Source: an uncultured Planctomycetaceae bacterium
GTDB taxonomy: Bacteria; Planctomycetota; Planctomycetia; Planctomycetales; Planctomycetaceae
Reading direction: 5' to 3'
NCBI GenBank assembly: GCA_943787265.1
Contig: CALSLT010000007.1
Location: forward strand, 62,001-126,000
Length of the DNA stretch: 64,000 nucleotides
Shown piece by piece: positions 46,875 through 56,314 of this stretch. The first letter of the stretch is position 1. Each line of letters begins with the position of its first letter. The notes beneath the pieces were generated by a model. That model saw only the letters and a program-made list of their open reading frames with translations. It ran no database searches and had not been told where the DNA came from. Both the position numbers and the translations under genes were made by a program.

Positions 46875-49800
46875 TCAACTGCTGACAGGCATCCCCGCTC
46901 GAAGCCGGATTCGAGCTGCTGCCCGAGCGGCTCCGTACTGGATCGAACTTGCCGTCGGAGAATTCGCCAGCTCGTCCAAAGCTGCGAGGCTTGCCGGAGA
47001 CCCAACCGCTGTCAGCAAATCAACAATTGATTTTTGCCGTTTCTTATCTGCCGTAGCGAGTGCGTTCGCAAGTTGCATTTCGCCATCAGCCCCGACGCCG
47101 GTCTTCTGCAACGTCTGCGCGGCCATGTATTGCAGCTTCGAATCCGGATCAACAAACAGCTTCAACAATCGAGGAATACTGCGTTCGGTCGCTCGTTTTT
47201 GAAGAGCCATCATGCCCTGATGCTGAACGGCGAAGTTCGGATCGTCGAGCGCGATGAGCAACGCATCTTCGACCTCATCGGGTTTATAGGCGGACGGTGC
47301 TCCGAGTTTCATCAGGGCACTCGTTCGAGCATACCCACTCTTGTCCGGCGGTGAGGCCATCGCCTTTAAGACGGCTTCGACTCTCGAAGCGGATGGGTCT
47401 TTAGATCCTTCGCCAGCGGCTGCCACTGGTTTAGCGGCAGCGATTCGTGATTTGACACTTCGAAGTGCCCGGTCAGCGGAGCCTTTTCTGGAAAAGTCTT
47501 TTCCAGTCGCGAGGGCTTCAAGCGGTTCAACAGAAGCCTTTCCACCAACTTCTTTGAGAATGTCGCACGCCGCGTGAAACACCTGCAAATCCTTCTCGAA
47601 GAGCATCGCGATAACCGGTTCCTCGACGGAAGAACCGAGTTTAGCCAACGCACCTTTCGCGTCGTGCATTGCTAACCGGTTGGTACGCAACGTCTCAAGC
47701 AGCGGAGCAACTGCTCGCTCGTCGCCAAGAACCGACAGAGTCTTCACCGCTGATTGGACGACCGGAAACATCGAGTGTTTCAACTGAGCGATCACGGCTG
47801 GCACGCAATTCGACGTTCCCCACCTGGAAAGCGTATCGAGTGAGCTTCGCACGGTGAGGTACTGTTTCGATTCGAGCAGGTCGACGAGCAACGCTTCCAC
47901 TTCTGATTGCCGTTCTGGTAGCACGGAAATTTTTGCCAGCGAACCAAGTGAAGACACGAAGCCACCCTTGGCGTGTTCTTCTTTGATCTTCTTAAGCAGC
48001 GCGTCAACTTGTTCTCCGGCCGGCACGGCTGCTTTCGTTGCCGCCTTGATCGCATTGTCATGTTCGACTTTCGCCTGGGCGATCGCGGACTCGCGTTTTC
48101 GTTTGGCGACGACTGCTGAGTCCTCGCGCACAACCATAATCTCAACCGGTATCCGGACGGTTTCTTTCCCGTCGTTCTTCTCGTAGTGATGGTCGAATTC
48201 GAAAGACTCGATCAATCCCAGCTTTCTACTGAAGACTACTTCGCCGTTGCCGGAAATCCGAAAGTACGGCGTCTCGTCGTTGTCGAGAGTCGTCAAAGTA
48301 AAGGTTTTTTCGAGAACGACTTTGTCATCACTATCAGAAACGATGCGATACTGATGAACTTCCTGAGCCTCGAATTCTTTAATGGTTTCCGGGGCGAATG
48401 GACTACGAATCCGGCCACCGAAACTCGGAACGCGAGGCACAGGAATCCGCATTCGGCCAAACGGAGAGTTATCACGTTGCACCGAAACTTTAATCCGCTT
48501 GCGAACTGTCCAACTGCTACGACCGGCCGGGTCAAACTGATGAACAGTCAGAAGAGCCATTGGCCCGGCGAGAAACGGCAATTGATTCGGAGCCGAAAAC
48601 GACTCGACGTTTCCAAACGCGTCGACGTTCAACGATCCCGAGTTAAATGTCATATTCGGAAACGAGAACATCATCCGCTGACGGTTGTTAGACGCTCGTT
48701 TCGTTTTGAAATTTCCGTTGGTCCGAATCTTTACCAGTTCGCCCGAAACGGTGTGAGGATCGATCGTCACGGTTATCAATGCGACGGACGGAGCGACCGC
48801 TTCTACCAGCGACGGTCCGTCAAGAGCTTTGGTCGGTTGGATATTTTTTGGTTCAATTTTGTGAGCTTTAAGAAGCGAGAGCACACGTTCCGCGGGGACG
48901 CAGAAGCCGACGCGAGTCAGCTCCATGCCGATCAGTTTTGAACTGGCAACTCCAAGAACGTGCCCTCGATCATTCACGACAGGGCCGCCACTGTTGCCTA
49001 GATTGACGGCAGCATCGATCTGAAATCGTTTGCCTTCATCACGATCGACAATTCCCGCGACGATGCCTCGCGTGACTTTGATTCCGTTTCCGAGCACCGT
49101 TGAAAGTGGAAACCCGATAGCTCGAACTTCTTCGCCGAGTCGAACCTTGCTGGAATCAGCAAGCGGCAATGGCGTCAGATCTTTAGCGTCGATCTTCAGA
49201 ATCGCCAGATCATCGTCCGCTTCGACGGCGACCACGTCAGCAGAGTAAGACTGACCGTTAATCTCAACGTCAACCTTATCTGCTCCCTGAATTACGTGAG
49301 CGCAAGTCACCAGATACCCATCCGCGCTGACGAAGAACCCCGTGCCGGTGCCCGTCTCTGGCTTTGACTTCTTTGCGGTTGCCTTTGAGTCGACCTTCGG
49401 AGGTTGTTCATCACACGTCAGCTCGACCGTTCCGGACACACTTTGCTTCTGGCCATTCACCGTCGTGGTCATGTTGACCGAGTAGCCCTGGATGTCGCCA
49501 GGATTCCACTGGTAGGAAAGCGGCGTTCCACGTGTGGTCGGCTTCAAGGACGAAGCCGTTTTTTTCTTTGTCTGATTTGTGTCGACTTCTGAAGTCGGCG
49601 TCACAGCCGCAACCTGAGTTGGTTTAGCTGGTGTAGTCGGCCTGGGGCGTTGCTGCTGCGCTGGCTCGTCCAACACATCTGCATCAACTGCTGATGCCGT
49701 TTCCGGAACTGTCGCATTTGCATCGGCAACCGTTCCTGGCAAATCGTCTGGCAGTGTCTGGGCGACTGGTATCGACTCTTGCGCTGCTGCGATTTCCGTG

Positions 49801-50186
49801 CTCGCTGACTCCGGAATCACATCCTGAGTGACTGGATCTGTCGTAGGTTCAGCAGGCGTTTGAGGAACCGTTGCGACAAGCGTCGGCTTCAGCATCTCCG
49901 GGCTTGAGGCCGTGACTGGCTCCGGGTCTGAGGGAGTTGCGGCCGGCGGCTGAGTGATTGGCTCATCGCTCGGACTGTCAGATTCGGCGGAAGAGAACGG
50001 CTCGTCCGATGCAACGACGCCTGGGGCCGGGCCATCGTCAAAGATCAGTGTGAAGACGGTATACCCTGCTGTGAGGAACAGGCCGCAAGCCAGAACAGCA
50101 CCAGCGACCAGCAGAAGCATCGTTCTGCCATCGTGGTTCTCTTCGACTTCTACATAGTCGCGTTGTGATTCGTTTCCGTCGCGCAT
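46875..50186 (-). CDS. Membrane-anchored HtrA-like serine protease with HEAT repeats
   Basis: 1103 residues from the ATG at 50186 (GGAG about 10 nt upstream); a frame extension upstream is less likely. One membrane helix (about 22-45) follows a short cytoplasmic start, then a long Pro/Thr/Ser-rich linker (about 55-230). A complete trypsin-like domain (about 270-465) has the triad in TCAHVIQG, DDLAILKI and GNSGGPVV. A further beta-rich domain (about 480-760) and C-terminal HEAT repeats (about 780-1100) follow. Extracytoplasmic protease/quality-control function is inferred; HEAT fusion is unusual for HtrA. Confidence 0.85.
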   Translation of the reverse strand: MRDGNESQRDYVEVEENHDGRTMLLLVAGAVLACGLFLTAGYTVFTLIFDDGPAPGVVASDEPFSSAESDSPSDEPITQPPAATPSDPEPVTASSPEMLKPTLVATVPQTPAEPTTDPVTQDVIPESASTEIAAAQESIPVAQTLPDDLPGTVADANATVPETASAVDADVLDEPAQQQRPRPTTPAKPTQVAAVTPTSEVDTNQTKKKTASSLKPTTRGTPLSYQWNPGDIQGYSVNMTTTVNGQKQSVSGTVELTCDEQPPKVDSKATAKKSKPETGTGTGFFVSADGYLVTCAHVIQGADKVDVEINGQSYSADVVAVEADDDLAILKIDAKDLTPLPLADSSKVRLGEEVRAIGFPLSTVLGNGIKVTRGIVAGIVDRDEGKRFQIDAAVNLGNSGGPVVNDRGHVLGVASSKLIGMELTRVGFCVPAERVLSLLKAHKIEPKNIQPTKALDGPSLVEAVAPSVALITVTIDPHTVSGELVKIRTNGNFKTKRASNNRQRMMFSFPNMTFNSGSLNVDAFGNVESFSAPNQLPFLAGPMALLTVHQFDPAGRSSWTVRKRIKVSVQRDNSPFGRMRIPVPRVPSFGGRIRSPFAPETIKEFEAQEVHQYRIVSDSDDKVVLEKTFTLTTLDNDETPYFRISGNGEVVFSRKLGLIESFEFDHHYEKNDGKETVRIPVEIMVVREDSAVVAKRKRESAIAQAKVEHDNAIKAATKAAVPAGEQVDALLKKIKEEHAKGGFVSSLGSLAKISVLPERQSEVEALLVDLLESKQYLTVRSSLDTLSRWGTSNCVPAVIAQLKHSMFPVVQSAVKTLSVLGDERAVAPLLETLRTNRLAMHDAKGALAKLGSSVEEPVIAMLFEKDLQVFHAACDILKEVGGKASVEPLEALATGKDFSRKGSADRALRSVKSRIAAAKPVAAAGEGSKDPSASRVEAVLKAMASPPDKSGYARTSALMKLGAPSAYKPDEVEDALLIALDDPNFAVQHQGMMALQKRATERSIPRLLKLFVDPDSKLQYMAAQTLQKTGVGADGEMQLANALATADKKRQKSIVDLLTAVGSPASLAALDELANSPTASSIQYGAARAAARIRLRAGMPVSS

Positions 50187-50383
50187 TACTGAAACTCCTC
50201 GTGCTGAGAAGAAGTTTTGTGCTGAAACACCACCGGTTGAAACCGAGGTCAAAACCGGTCGCCGGCTGGGTCCCATGCTAACGTTCGGTTTGAGTCGACG
50301 TCTCGTCAAACCTGGAAGTTCCAGCAAGTTGGCCGCGCAGCCACAATGCTGAGAGAATCACAACGGCTTCGAAACTGTCGACT

Positions 50384-50593
50384 TCAACTGCCAACGAAGA
50401 AGCGGTCGGTTGAGCCACCTTCTTCGACGATCGGAACTCGAACCGGAGCACAGCACCGGGGGCACCACCCAACGAATGCGTCTTTCGAAGCATTGGCATA
50501 CGCGCGGATGTAGACGTTGCAGCATTTCATGTGAATGCCGACGAACGGTCGCGCGTTGTTCGAATCAGCCGATGAGTCTGGCTGCGAAGGCAC
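50384..50593 (-). CDS. Small zinc-ribbon-like protein
   Basis: 69 residues from a GTG at 50593, preceded by a strong AGGAGG about 7 nt upstream. Cys pairs HMKCCNVYIRAY and WCPRCCAPVRVP suggest a metal-binding ribbon. Ends DRFFVGS. Small cytoplasmic protein of unknown role; the ribosome binding site is the main evidence that it is expressed. It is co-oriented with the ketosynthase gene, 39 bp downstream of it... the ketosynthase stop is 50632. Confidence 0.7.
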   Translation of the reverse strand: MPSQPDSSADSNNARPFVGIHMKCCNVYIRAYANASKDAFVGWCPRCCAPVRVPIVEEGGSTDRFFVGS

Positions 50594-50631
50594 GTTGAAC
50601 CCTCCTGGTTCGGAGCCTCTTCATTTCTTAA

Positions 50632-51930
50632 CTACACGCCGCATGCAACGAGTGCGGCGGCTTGACCGAAGGCGGTGACGTTGACGGTCAGGAAGAGTTT
50701 GTTGTCCGTCTTGAGAGGCTCACCGTTGATGATGTTCAGCTTGCAGTCGTCGTCCGGGTTTGAGTAGTTCAAAGTTGCCGGCACGACTCCGTGCTGCAGA
50801 CCGATCAGTGATGCCGCAAGTTCGAGTGTCCCGCAGGCAGCTCCCGAATTACCGATCACACTCTTGAAAGCAGTGACAGGAACTGTCGTTGCTGATTCGC
50901 CGAAGACTTCGTGGATCGCGTTGGCTTCGTCGATGTCGGCCTGCTTCGCGCCGAGACCGTGAGCATTAATGTGGCCAATGTCGGATGGCGAAACACCGGC
51001 CCGTTCGAGTGCCTTCGAAATCGCTCCTACCAAAGCGTCCTGAGTTCGAGGCGTTCCATCGACGTTGATCGCACAGCACGATGCCGTGCTGAGGATTGAA
51101 CCGAAGATCGCTGCACCGCGAGCTTTTGCATGTTCTTCTTCTTCGAAGATAAACGTACACGCTCCTTCGCCAGCAACCTGACCGCGCCGTGATGAATCGA
51201 ACGGTCGAGACCACGTGGCTGGATCGGCGTCATCGTACTCAGCCATTTCGTCCCACAATGCGGCGTGCAGACATTTGGTCGGCTGAATTCGAGAACCCGT
51301 CGAACCGGCCAGCATCATGTCTGCTCGACCAGTCGAGATTATCGCCAACGCTTCGCCCATCGCACTGATACCTGATGCTTCGGCCAGAGTCAGCGAGTTG
51401 TTGGGACCTCGTGCGTCGGCATGAATTCCGATGTGGCAAGCCGGCATGTTCGGCAAATACTTAAGAAGCCAAAGCGGCTCCATACCAGCGAGGCCTTCTT
51501 CGCCCCATCGATCAAAATCGAACTTGCCGTCCTCGTCGCACTGAAAGACGCCATCGCTCAAAACATCCGGCGTGCTGAACATTTGATTGGCACCGAAGTC
51601 GACTCCGAGCCGCTCGTGATTGATCGACTCCATGTCGAGTTCGCTGTTCGACAGAGCGAGATGTGCTGACGCGACTCCCATTTGAATCTCGCGGCACATC
51701 ACCTTGATGCTCTTACGCTGAGCTTTCAGGTATTGCTTCTTGGCTGCTTTATCAGTGAAGTCTTTGACCTCGCCAGCGACATGCCCGGGCAGAGCCGAAC
51801 CGCTAAGCAAATCGATCTTCGAAATGCCGGCAGTTTGAGCCGAGATGCCATTCCAGAATTCGTCCCGACCGATACCAATCGGAGAGATAATGCCGGCACC
51901 GGTAACGACAACTTTTTTTGCTTCAGACAT
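50632..51930 (-). CDS. Beta-ketoacyl-synthase-like protein lacking catalytic Cys (CLF-like)
   Basis: 432 residues, full FabF length. The thiolase fold aligns with FabF throughout, but the nucleophile loop expected as TACxxG reads LAEASG (Glu184 for Cys). The first catalytic His is kept (NAHG, His324), Lys356 is kept, and the second His (KSxxGHxxGA) is Asn361 (KSVIGNSGAACG). The Gly-rich C-terminal loop is also altered (TAFGQAA). It cannot perform normal condensation and resembles chain-length factors or decarboxylase-type subunits. No partner ketosynthase or acyl carrier protein is adjacent. Confidence 0.88.
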   Translation of the reverse strand: MSEAKKVVVTGAGIISPIGIGRDEFWNGISAQTAGISKIDLLSGSALPGHVAGEVKDFTDKAAKKQYLKAQRKSIKVMCREIQMGVASAHLALSNSELDMESINHERLGVDFGANQMFSTPDVLSDGVFQCDEDGKFDFDRWGEEGLAGMEPLWLLKYLPNMPACHIGIHADARGPNNSLTLAEASGISAMGEALAIISTGRADMMLAGSTGSRIQPTKCLHAALWDEMAEYDDADPATWSRPFDSSRRGQVAGEGACTFIFEEEEHAKARGAAIFGSILSTASCCAINVDGTPRTQDALVGAISKALERAGVSPSDIGHINAHGLGAKQADIDEANAIHEVFGESATTVPVTAFKSVIGNSGAACGTLELAASLIGLQHGVVPATLNYSNPDDDCKLNIINGEPLKTDNKLFLTVNVTAFGQAAALVACGV

Positions 51931-52163
51931 AGCTGTAACACTAGACCCAGAAAGGAGTTACAGGCCAAAACTGGCCGTTGTTTCGAGTTGTTCCCTGAGG
52001 ACAGAACACCGTCACATCTGTTGATCGAACGCGAGACCCAGCGTGCGTTCGATTTGACCCAACTTGCGAACGGTGTTTGGTTTTGAACAGGGAGCTTTTG
52101 AGGCAGGACGCATAGCAAACCCAAACCGGCTCGAAAATTCAAGAGCGGAGCGGTAAGTCGCCA

Positions 52164-52553
52164 TTACTCTTCACGAAACAACAGCCGCAGTGTCTCAATG
52201 CGCCGACGATTCAGTCCAAAATCCGAGTAGCCGACTTTCGAGGCTGATCGCACTTGAATCAGCTTCGCTGCTCGGTCCAGACGGAATTCGACCACGTCTT
52301 CAAAGCGGAGAATCCGAGTCCGAAAGCGAGCCTCAATGTAGTCGGCCGTCTGAGCCGGGATCGTAGTCCGAGGCTGGCCATTCAGGATTGAAATCAGTCG
52401 CGTCCAGGCTTCGTCGGCGTCACCCGAAAACGCCAGCGGCTCGATCGAATGAGTCGTGTCTGGATACTCACTGCAAACGCAGTTCGGCGATGGGGGACAC
52501 GGCTGCAGCTTTCCGTCAATAAGTGCCCGTGCCGAATTCTGCGGATTGGTCAT
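52164..52553 (-). CDS. DUF1499 family protein
   Basis: 129 residues from the ATG at 52553; the open frame to 52622 is unlikely to be used. Features CPPSPNCVCS near the start, then a beta-rich core with ARFRTRILRFEDVVEFRLD and a C-terminal RSASKVGYSDFGLNRRRIETLR, the DUF1499 signature. Function is unknown. Family members are often periplasmic lipoproteins, but no lipobox is seen here. Confidence 0.85.
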   Translation of the reverse strand: MTNPQNSARALIDGKLQPCPPSPNCVCSEYPDTTHSIEPLAFSGDADEAWTRLISILNGQPRTTIPAQTADYIEARFRTRILRFEDVVEFRLDRAAKLIQVRSASKVGYSDFGLNRRRIETLRLLFREE

Positions 52554-52704
52554 GTCGTGATCGCATGGTTTCCAGAATGAGAATCGCCACAAGAAAACGC
52601 AGAGTTCATAGAGCCCTGACAAAGAAAGTCTTCTCTGAGGCCTCTGCGATCTCTGTGGCTAAACCTCGTTGCAACTTTTCTCCCCACTGGTTTCTGACAG
52701 GAGC

Positions 52705-54060
52705 TTATTTGGCGACTGAGTTTTGCTTTGCAAGTCGGTGAACCGTCGAGACGATCTGATCTTCCAGGCCGGCCTTCCACTTCGAGGGGAGCTGGTAAAC
52801 GATCATCGAGGTGTCGCCTTCGTAACCGCCCTCTTCAAGAACACGCTCAGACGGAATGTAGGCCATCACGTTGTTGGCGTAGCCGGTGACCCAGGTTGAA
52901 TCCTTGCCAAGTTCTCTCTTCAGTCGGATCTGGTAGTCGACGACCAGTTCTCCTCCAAGGGCCACCCAGTTGATCTTTCTACCAAGCTTCCAGACCTGAA
53001 TGGGGTACGGCCAGGTTTTCGGTAACGAGCCGTCTCGATCCCATTCGCTGAGTAGTAACTTCGCGCGAGCTCGTTCGTAACGGCTGGAACTTTCATGACG
53101 AGCTTCCAGTTCGGCTCTGGTCGGAAGTCTATTGAATTCCAGAGGAACTTCCTCGAACGAGGATGCCAGATTTCCGGAGACGGTCTGCATGGGTTTATCG
53201 AGAACCTCGTCGACGGAGACGCCGAGCATCCGTCCATACTTCTGAGCCAGTTCAATCTTCCGACGAGGCAGCGGGTTCTGGTCGGCTCCCCCGCCCGTAT
53301 AGAACATGGCGATCGCGTCCGGGTATCGATCCTCAAGGTAAAGCTGCGCGAATCCCGAGTAGTCTCCGCACCACTGGTAGAAGCCAAGCGTTGTATTGTG
53401 GCAGGCATAGCCGAAGACCAGGCCTCGCACCTTTGACCCATCTGGAGTTTCGATCTTCAACACAGGCACGTCATGATCGTAGGGGCCGATGCCTTTGGGC
53501 GTTCGGCGGTTGGCAGCGAAGCGGCAGACTCCGTTACCAGTCGACAGGCGAGCTGGCTGCAGGTCGGCGATCGCCGCATCGACCACCTCGATCACTTTCT
53601 GATTGAGCCAGACCTGGTACTCGCGAATCGCCTTCCAGTCAGCTTCCTTCATGTCGAGCATATAGCTCAGCCGGTCGTCCAGCGCGGGGCCGCAGTGAGT
53701 GTGCGAGCAGGCAATCATCAGACTTCGTCGTGGCAGGCCGTGCTTCTTCTCAGCCGCGGCCGCAACCGTCGTTGCCATCACCTTCGGAACGCCCACCAGG
53801 TCAGTCGCGACAAAGACGACAGTTTCGCCTTTTGCATCTCGAATCGCCGTCGCCCGAGCGTACAGGTCATGGACCTTGCCTTCTGCCGGGTGGGAGCGGC
53901 CGCCGTAGCCAGACATCCAGATAAACTCTGGCGGAGTGATCACGACGCGGGAGACACCAGCCTGCCACGAAGCGGCAGTTGGTTTGTCGGCAGCATGAAC
54001 TGTCAAACCGCACGCTGGCGGAACCACAAGCAGCATCACCGTGAGCAGAGTCTGTCGCAT
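52705..54060 (-). CDS. Secreted neutral-ceramidase-like protein
   Basis: 451 residues from the ATG at 54060 (GGAGA about 10 nt upstream). Signal peptide ends near GLTVHA/AD. Family features: AGVSRVVITPPEFIWMSGYGGR, VFVATDLVG, and a His-containing ACSHTHCGP motif (metal-binding), as in neutral/alkaline ceramidase N-terminal domains common in planctomycetes. The C-terminal Ig-like domain of true ceramidases is short or absent. Substrate inferred from family as an amide/lipid; this is not certain. The start overlaps the divergent glycosyltransferase's first ATG region by 2 bp. Confidence 0.85.
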   Translation of the reverse strand: MRQTLLTVMLLVVPPACGLTVHAADKPTAASWQAGVSRVVITPPEFIWMSGYGGRSHPAEGKVHDLYARATAIRDAKGETVVFVATDLVGVPKVMATTVAAAAEKKHGLPRRSLMIACSHTHCGPALDDRLSYMLDMKEADWKAIREYQVWLNQKVIEVVDAAIADLQPARLSTGNGVCRFAANRRTPKGIGPYDHDVPVLKIETPDGSKVRGLVFGYACHNTTLGFYQWCGDYSGFAQLYLEDRYPDAIAMFYTGGGADQNPLPRRKIELAQKYGRMLGVSVDEVLDKPMQTVSGNLASSFEEVPLEFNRLPTRAELEARHESSSRYERARAKLLLSEWDRDGSLPKTWPYPIQVWKLGRKINWVALGGELVVDYQIRLKRELGKDSTWVTGYANNVMAYIPSERVLEEGGYEGDTSMIVYQLPSKWKAGLEDQIVSTVHRLAKQNSVAK

Positions 54061-56314
54061 GATGAGTTCTCCATTGCAGCAAGGGACACAGTGGCTCAGC
54101 ATAGCGAATCCTTCACCAGTCCAAAGCGACCGGGATCATTCCCGTGTCGTGCTTGTCTGCGAAAGCTCGATCAGCGTGCCCGTCTCCAGAACCGAACTCA
54201 TAGCCATCCTGGTCATCACCCTGGTTGGCATCGCTGCGCGGTTCGCATTCCTGAACGAGCTTGCGATCGAACATTTCGACGAAGGGGTCTACGCCTCGAA
54301 CCTGTGGTTTCCGGACGAGGGTTACCAGTACCCAGACCGTTTCCTCTACGCCCCGCCCCTCGTGCCCAGTCTGATTGAATGGTCGATGATCATTTTCAAT
54401 CAGGCAACATGGGCCCCGTTCCTTCCGTCACTGATCCTCGGAAGCCTGACCGTGCCTCTGGCCTGGTGGACGATTCGAAGATGGGCGAATGGCACGTCAG
54501 GAGTTGCGGCCGCCGCGTTGATCTCGCTCAACGACTTTCACATTGCAATGAGCCGCTCGGCATTGACCGACGTCCCGATGGTCTTCTTCCTGCTGCTGGC
54601 GGTCTGGTTGATCATCGAAGCGTTGTCTGGAAGAGACCTTCGATTGGCGGCCGTTGCCGGGTTTGCAACAGGCCTGGCCTGGAGCACGAAGTACAACGGA
54701 TGGCTGCCTGTCGCGATTGCCATTAGCGGATCAGTCGCTGCCTGGTTGGTCTGGCCTCGCGGCACGAAGAACACCAATTCTGATAACAGCAATCTGGGTA
54801 CTTCATCAGTTCTTGCATGCATCGTTGTCGTGACAATTATGGCCGGCTTAACGTGGCTTCCGGTGTGGTGGGAACTGCAACCGGTGGGCGGCTACACAAG
54901 AGTCGCTGACAACCACAGCAACTACGTCACAGGCTTCGCTGAATGGTGGCCGAACGCGGCCAGGCACGAGTACATGCAGCGATACTTTGCAGGTTGGCCA
55001 ACGCTGCTTTCAGGATGGCTTGCAGTCGTCAGCGCGGCGTTCGTTTTGCGTGTGGAACGTTCCACGTGGAACGAGTCGTTACCACGCGACGACAACTCGA
55101 AGGGTGGCTCTTCGGATGTCGTGAAACATGGCGTGAAACGTTCCACGTGGAACGACGAAAGCGACACATCAAAGCAGGTCACCAACGCGACTTCTCAGCT
55201 AACCGAAGCACGCGTGAAACGTTCCACGTGGAACGGATTTCACTGCGTAATGACCGTGGCCATTGCGGCTGCTTTGGCCGGTGCCGTTGTACTTAGTCCG
55301 GTGGTTGCTCTTGGCGTCTGGTCACTCACTGAGCTCGTTGCTTCAGCACTCACTCTACGCCAGAACCGACAGCGACGTTTGCACGACTCGGCAGATAAAA
55401 AGCCCGGTGGCAAACGCTCGCAAAAACCGAGCAGGAAGGCGGCAACAGCAGAGCAAACTTTGATAGCAAACGAGGCATCTCACCGCAGTTGGTTTGGAGT
55501 GTGGTTGCACCTTGCCTGGCTCTGCGGACTCGTCTTTGCGACGCCGCTCTATCGACCCTACCCAAGACTGATCCTTCCTCTGCTTTGTGTTGGTTGCATC
55601 GGTACAGGCCTGGCCATCGTTCGATTACTTCGAGGCCGACTTATCACCGGCTCGTCGTCAGATCAGAACCTCAGTTTGTCAGGCCACGATTCGTCTGATG
55701 AATCGGCGACGGCAACCACAATTTCACGCCGCGATATTAGTCCGGAAAACAATCCAGATAACGAGGCGGCCGAAACAGTCGTTGAACAGCCATCAACAAG
55801 TCCACGACCATCGATGCTGAGATTCCTGTGGCTGACGCTGGTTGTCTGTCTTTGCGTCTGGCGAGCAATTGGCCACGCTGCTCCGGCATGGCAGGACCGT
55901 TCGGCTCTGGCAACCATCGCCGATCAGGCCGTGGCCGCTGCCGCTGAAAACTGCAAAGGAGAGCCGGGGCTGCATGCGAATCTCGACTTCGTCATCTACG
56001 TGTATGGTGAACCCGGTTTGTTCTTTCACATTCCAAGTGACCGCGTTGCGACGAACCCAATCATGGACCTGAGTTTCGCTATGCCTGGTTCCAGTCACTC
56101 GCGAGGCCCGACGTTCGTTCTCGCTGGCCCGCACGCATGGCGAAATCCGCAGTTCGGCGAACAGTATCGAGAGCTGCCAGACGACGCTTTGATCGAAGTA
56201 GCTGAGTTCCCGTACCAGGTCAGCGATTTCGTTCTGCTCGACGATCACGTACCGAGTCAGCTGTCAAAACATCGCCACGACATTGTGAAGCTCTACCGGG
56301 TTCAATTCCGCTGA
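54059..56314 (+). CDS. GT39/ArnT-like glycosyltransferase carrying parS sites
   Basis: About 751 residues; the start (first ATG at 54059) is uncertain because the first ~40 residues are not conserved and the membrane part begins near TELIAILVITLVGIAARF. Multiple membrane helices follow, with the family motif FDEGVY (about residue 74) and YAPPLVPSL. It should use a lipid-linked sugar to modify envelope or proteins. A hydrophilic insert of about 75 residues between helices holds the three repeats RSTWN encoded by parS sites. A second hydrophilic insert, at about 450-480, is Lys-rich, and a third near 540-580 is acidic. Confidence 0.82.
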   Translation: MMSSPLQQGTQWLSIANPSPVQSDRDHSRVVLVCESSISVPVSRTELIAILVITLVGIAARFAFLNELAIEHFDEGVYASNLWFPDEGYQYPDRFLYAPPLVPSLIEWSMIIFNQATWAPFLPSLILGSLTVPLAWWTIRRWANGTSGVAAAALISLNDFHIAMSRSALTDVPMVFFLLLAVWLIIEALSGRDLRLAAVAGFATGLAWSTKYNGWLPVAIAISGSVAAWLVWPRGTKNTNSDNSNLGTSSVLACIVVVTIMAGLTWLPVWWELQPVGGYTRVADNHSNYVTGFAEWWPNAARHEYMQRYFAGWPTLLSGWLAVVSAAFVLRVERSTWNESLPRDDNSKGGSSDVVKHGVKRSTWNDESDTSKQVTNATSQLTEARVKRSTWNGFHCVMTVAIAAALAGAVVLSPVVALGVWSLTELVASALTLRQNRQRRLHDSADKKPGGKRSQKPSRKAATAEQTLIANEASHRSWFGVWLHLAWLCGLVFATPLYRPYPRLILPLLCVGCIGTGLAIVRLLRGRLITGSSSDQNLSLSGHDSSDESATATTISRRDISPENNPDNEAAETVVEQPSTSPRPSMLRFLWLTLVVCLCVWRAIGHAAPAWQDRSALATIADQAVAAAAENCKGEPGLHANLDFVIYVYGEPGLFFHIPSDRVATNPIMDLSFAMPGSSHSRGPTFVLAGPHAWRNPQFGEQYRELPDDALIEVAEFPYQVSDFVLLDDHVPSQLSKHRHDIVKLYRVQFR
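55058..55073. other. parS-like site 1
   Basis: CGTTCCACGTGGAACG, perfect 16-bp palindrome. It matches the known bacterial parS consensus TGTTYCACGTGRAACA except for the outermost base pair (C-G instead of T-A). It is overlapped on the left by a 14-bp palindrome (GTGGAACGTTCCAC). Read in frame as RSTWN of the glycosyltransferase. Confidence 0.9.
55139..55154. other. parS-like site 2
   Basis: Identical to site 1 and exactly 81 bp downstream (start to start), in the same reading frame (KRSTWND). Preceded by GCGTGAAA, as at site 3. Confidence 0.9.
55220..55235. other. parS-like site 3
   Basis: Identical to sites 1 and 2, again exactly 81 bp on. The equal spacing (27 codons, about 7.7 helical turns) suggests origin by tandem duplication or selection for DNA geometry. 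All three are about 1.5 kb upstream of parB. Confidence 0.9.

Noticed and set aside
49524..49534. CGTTCCACGTG half-match to parS in the HtrA-HEAT gene
   Set aside because: Only the left half of the palindrome matches; the right half reads TGGTC, so it is unlikely to bind ParB.
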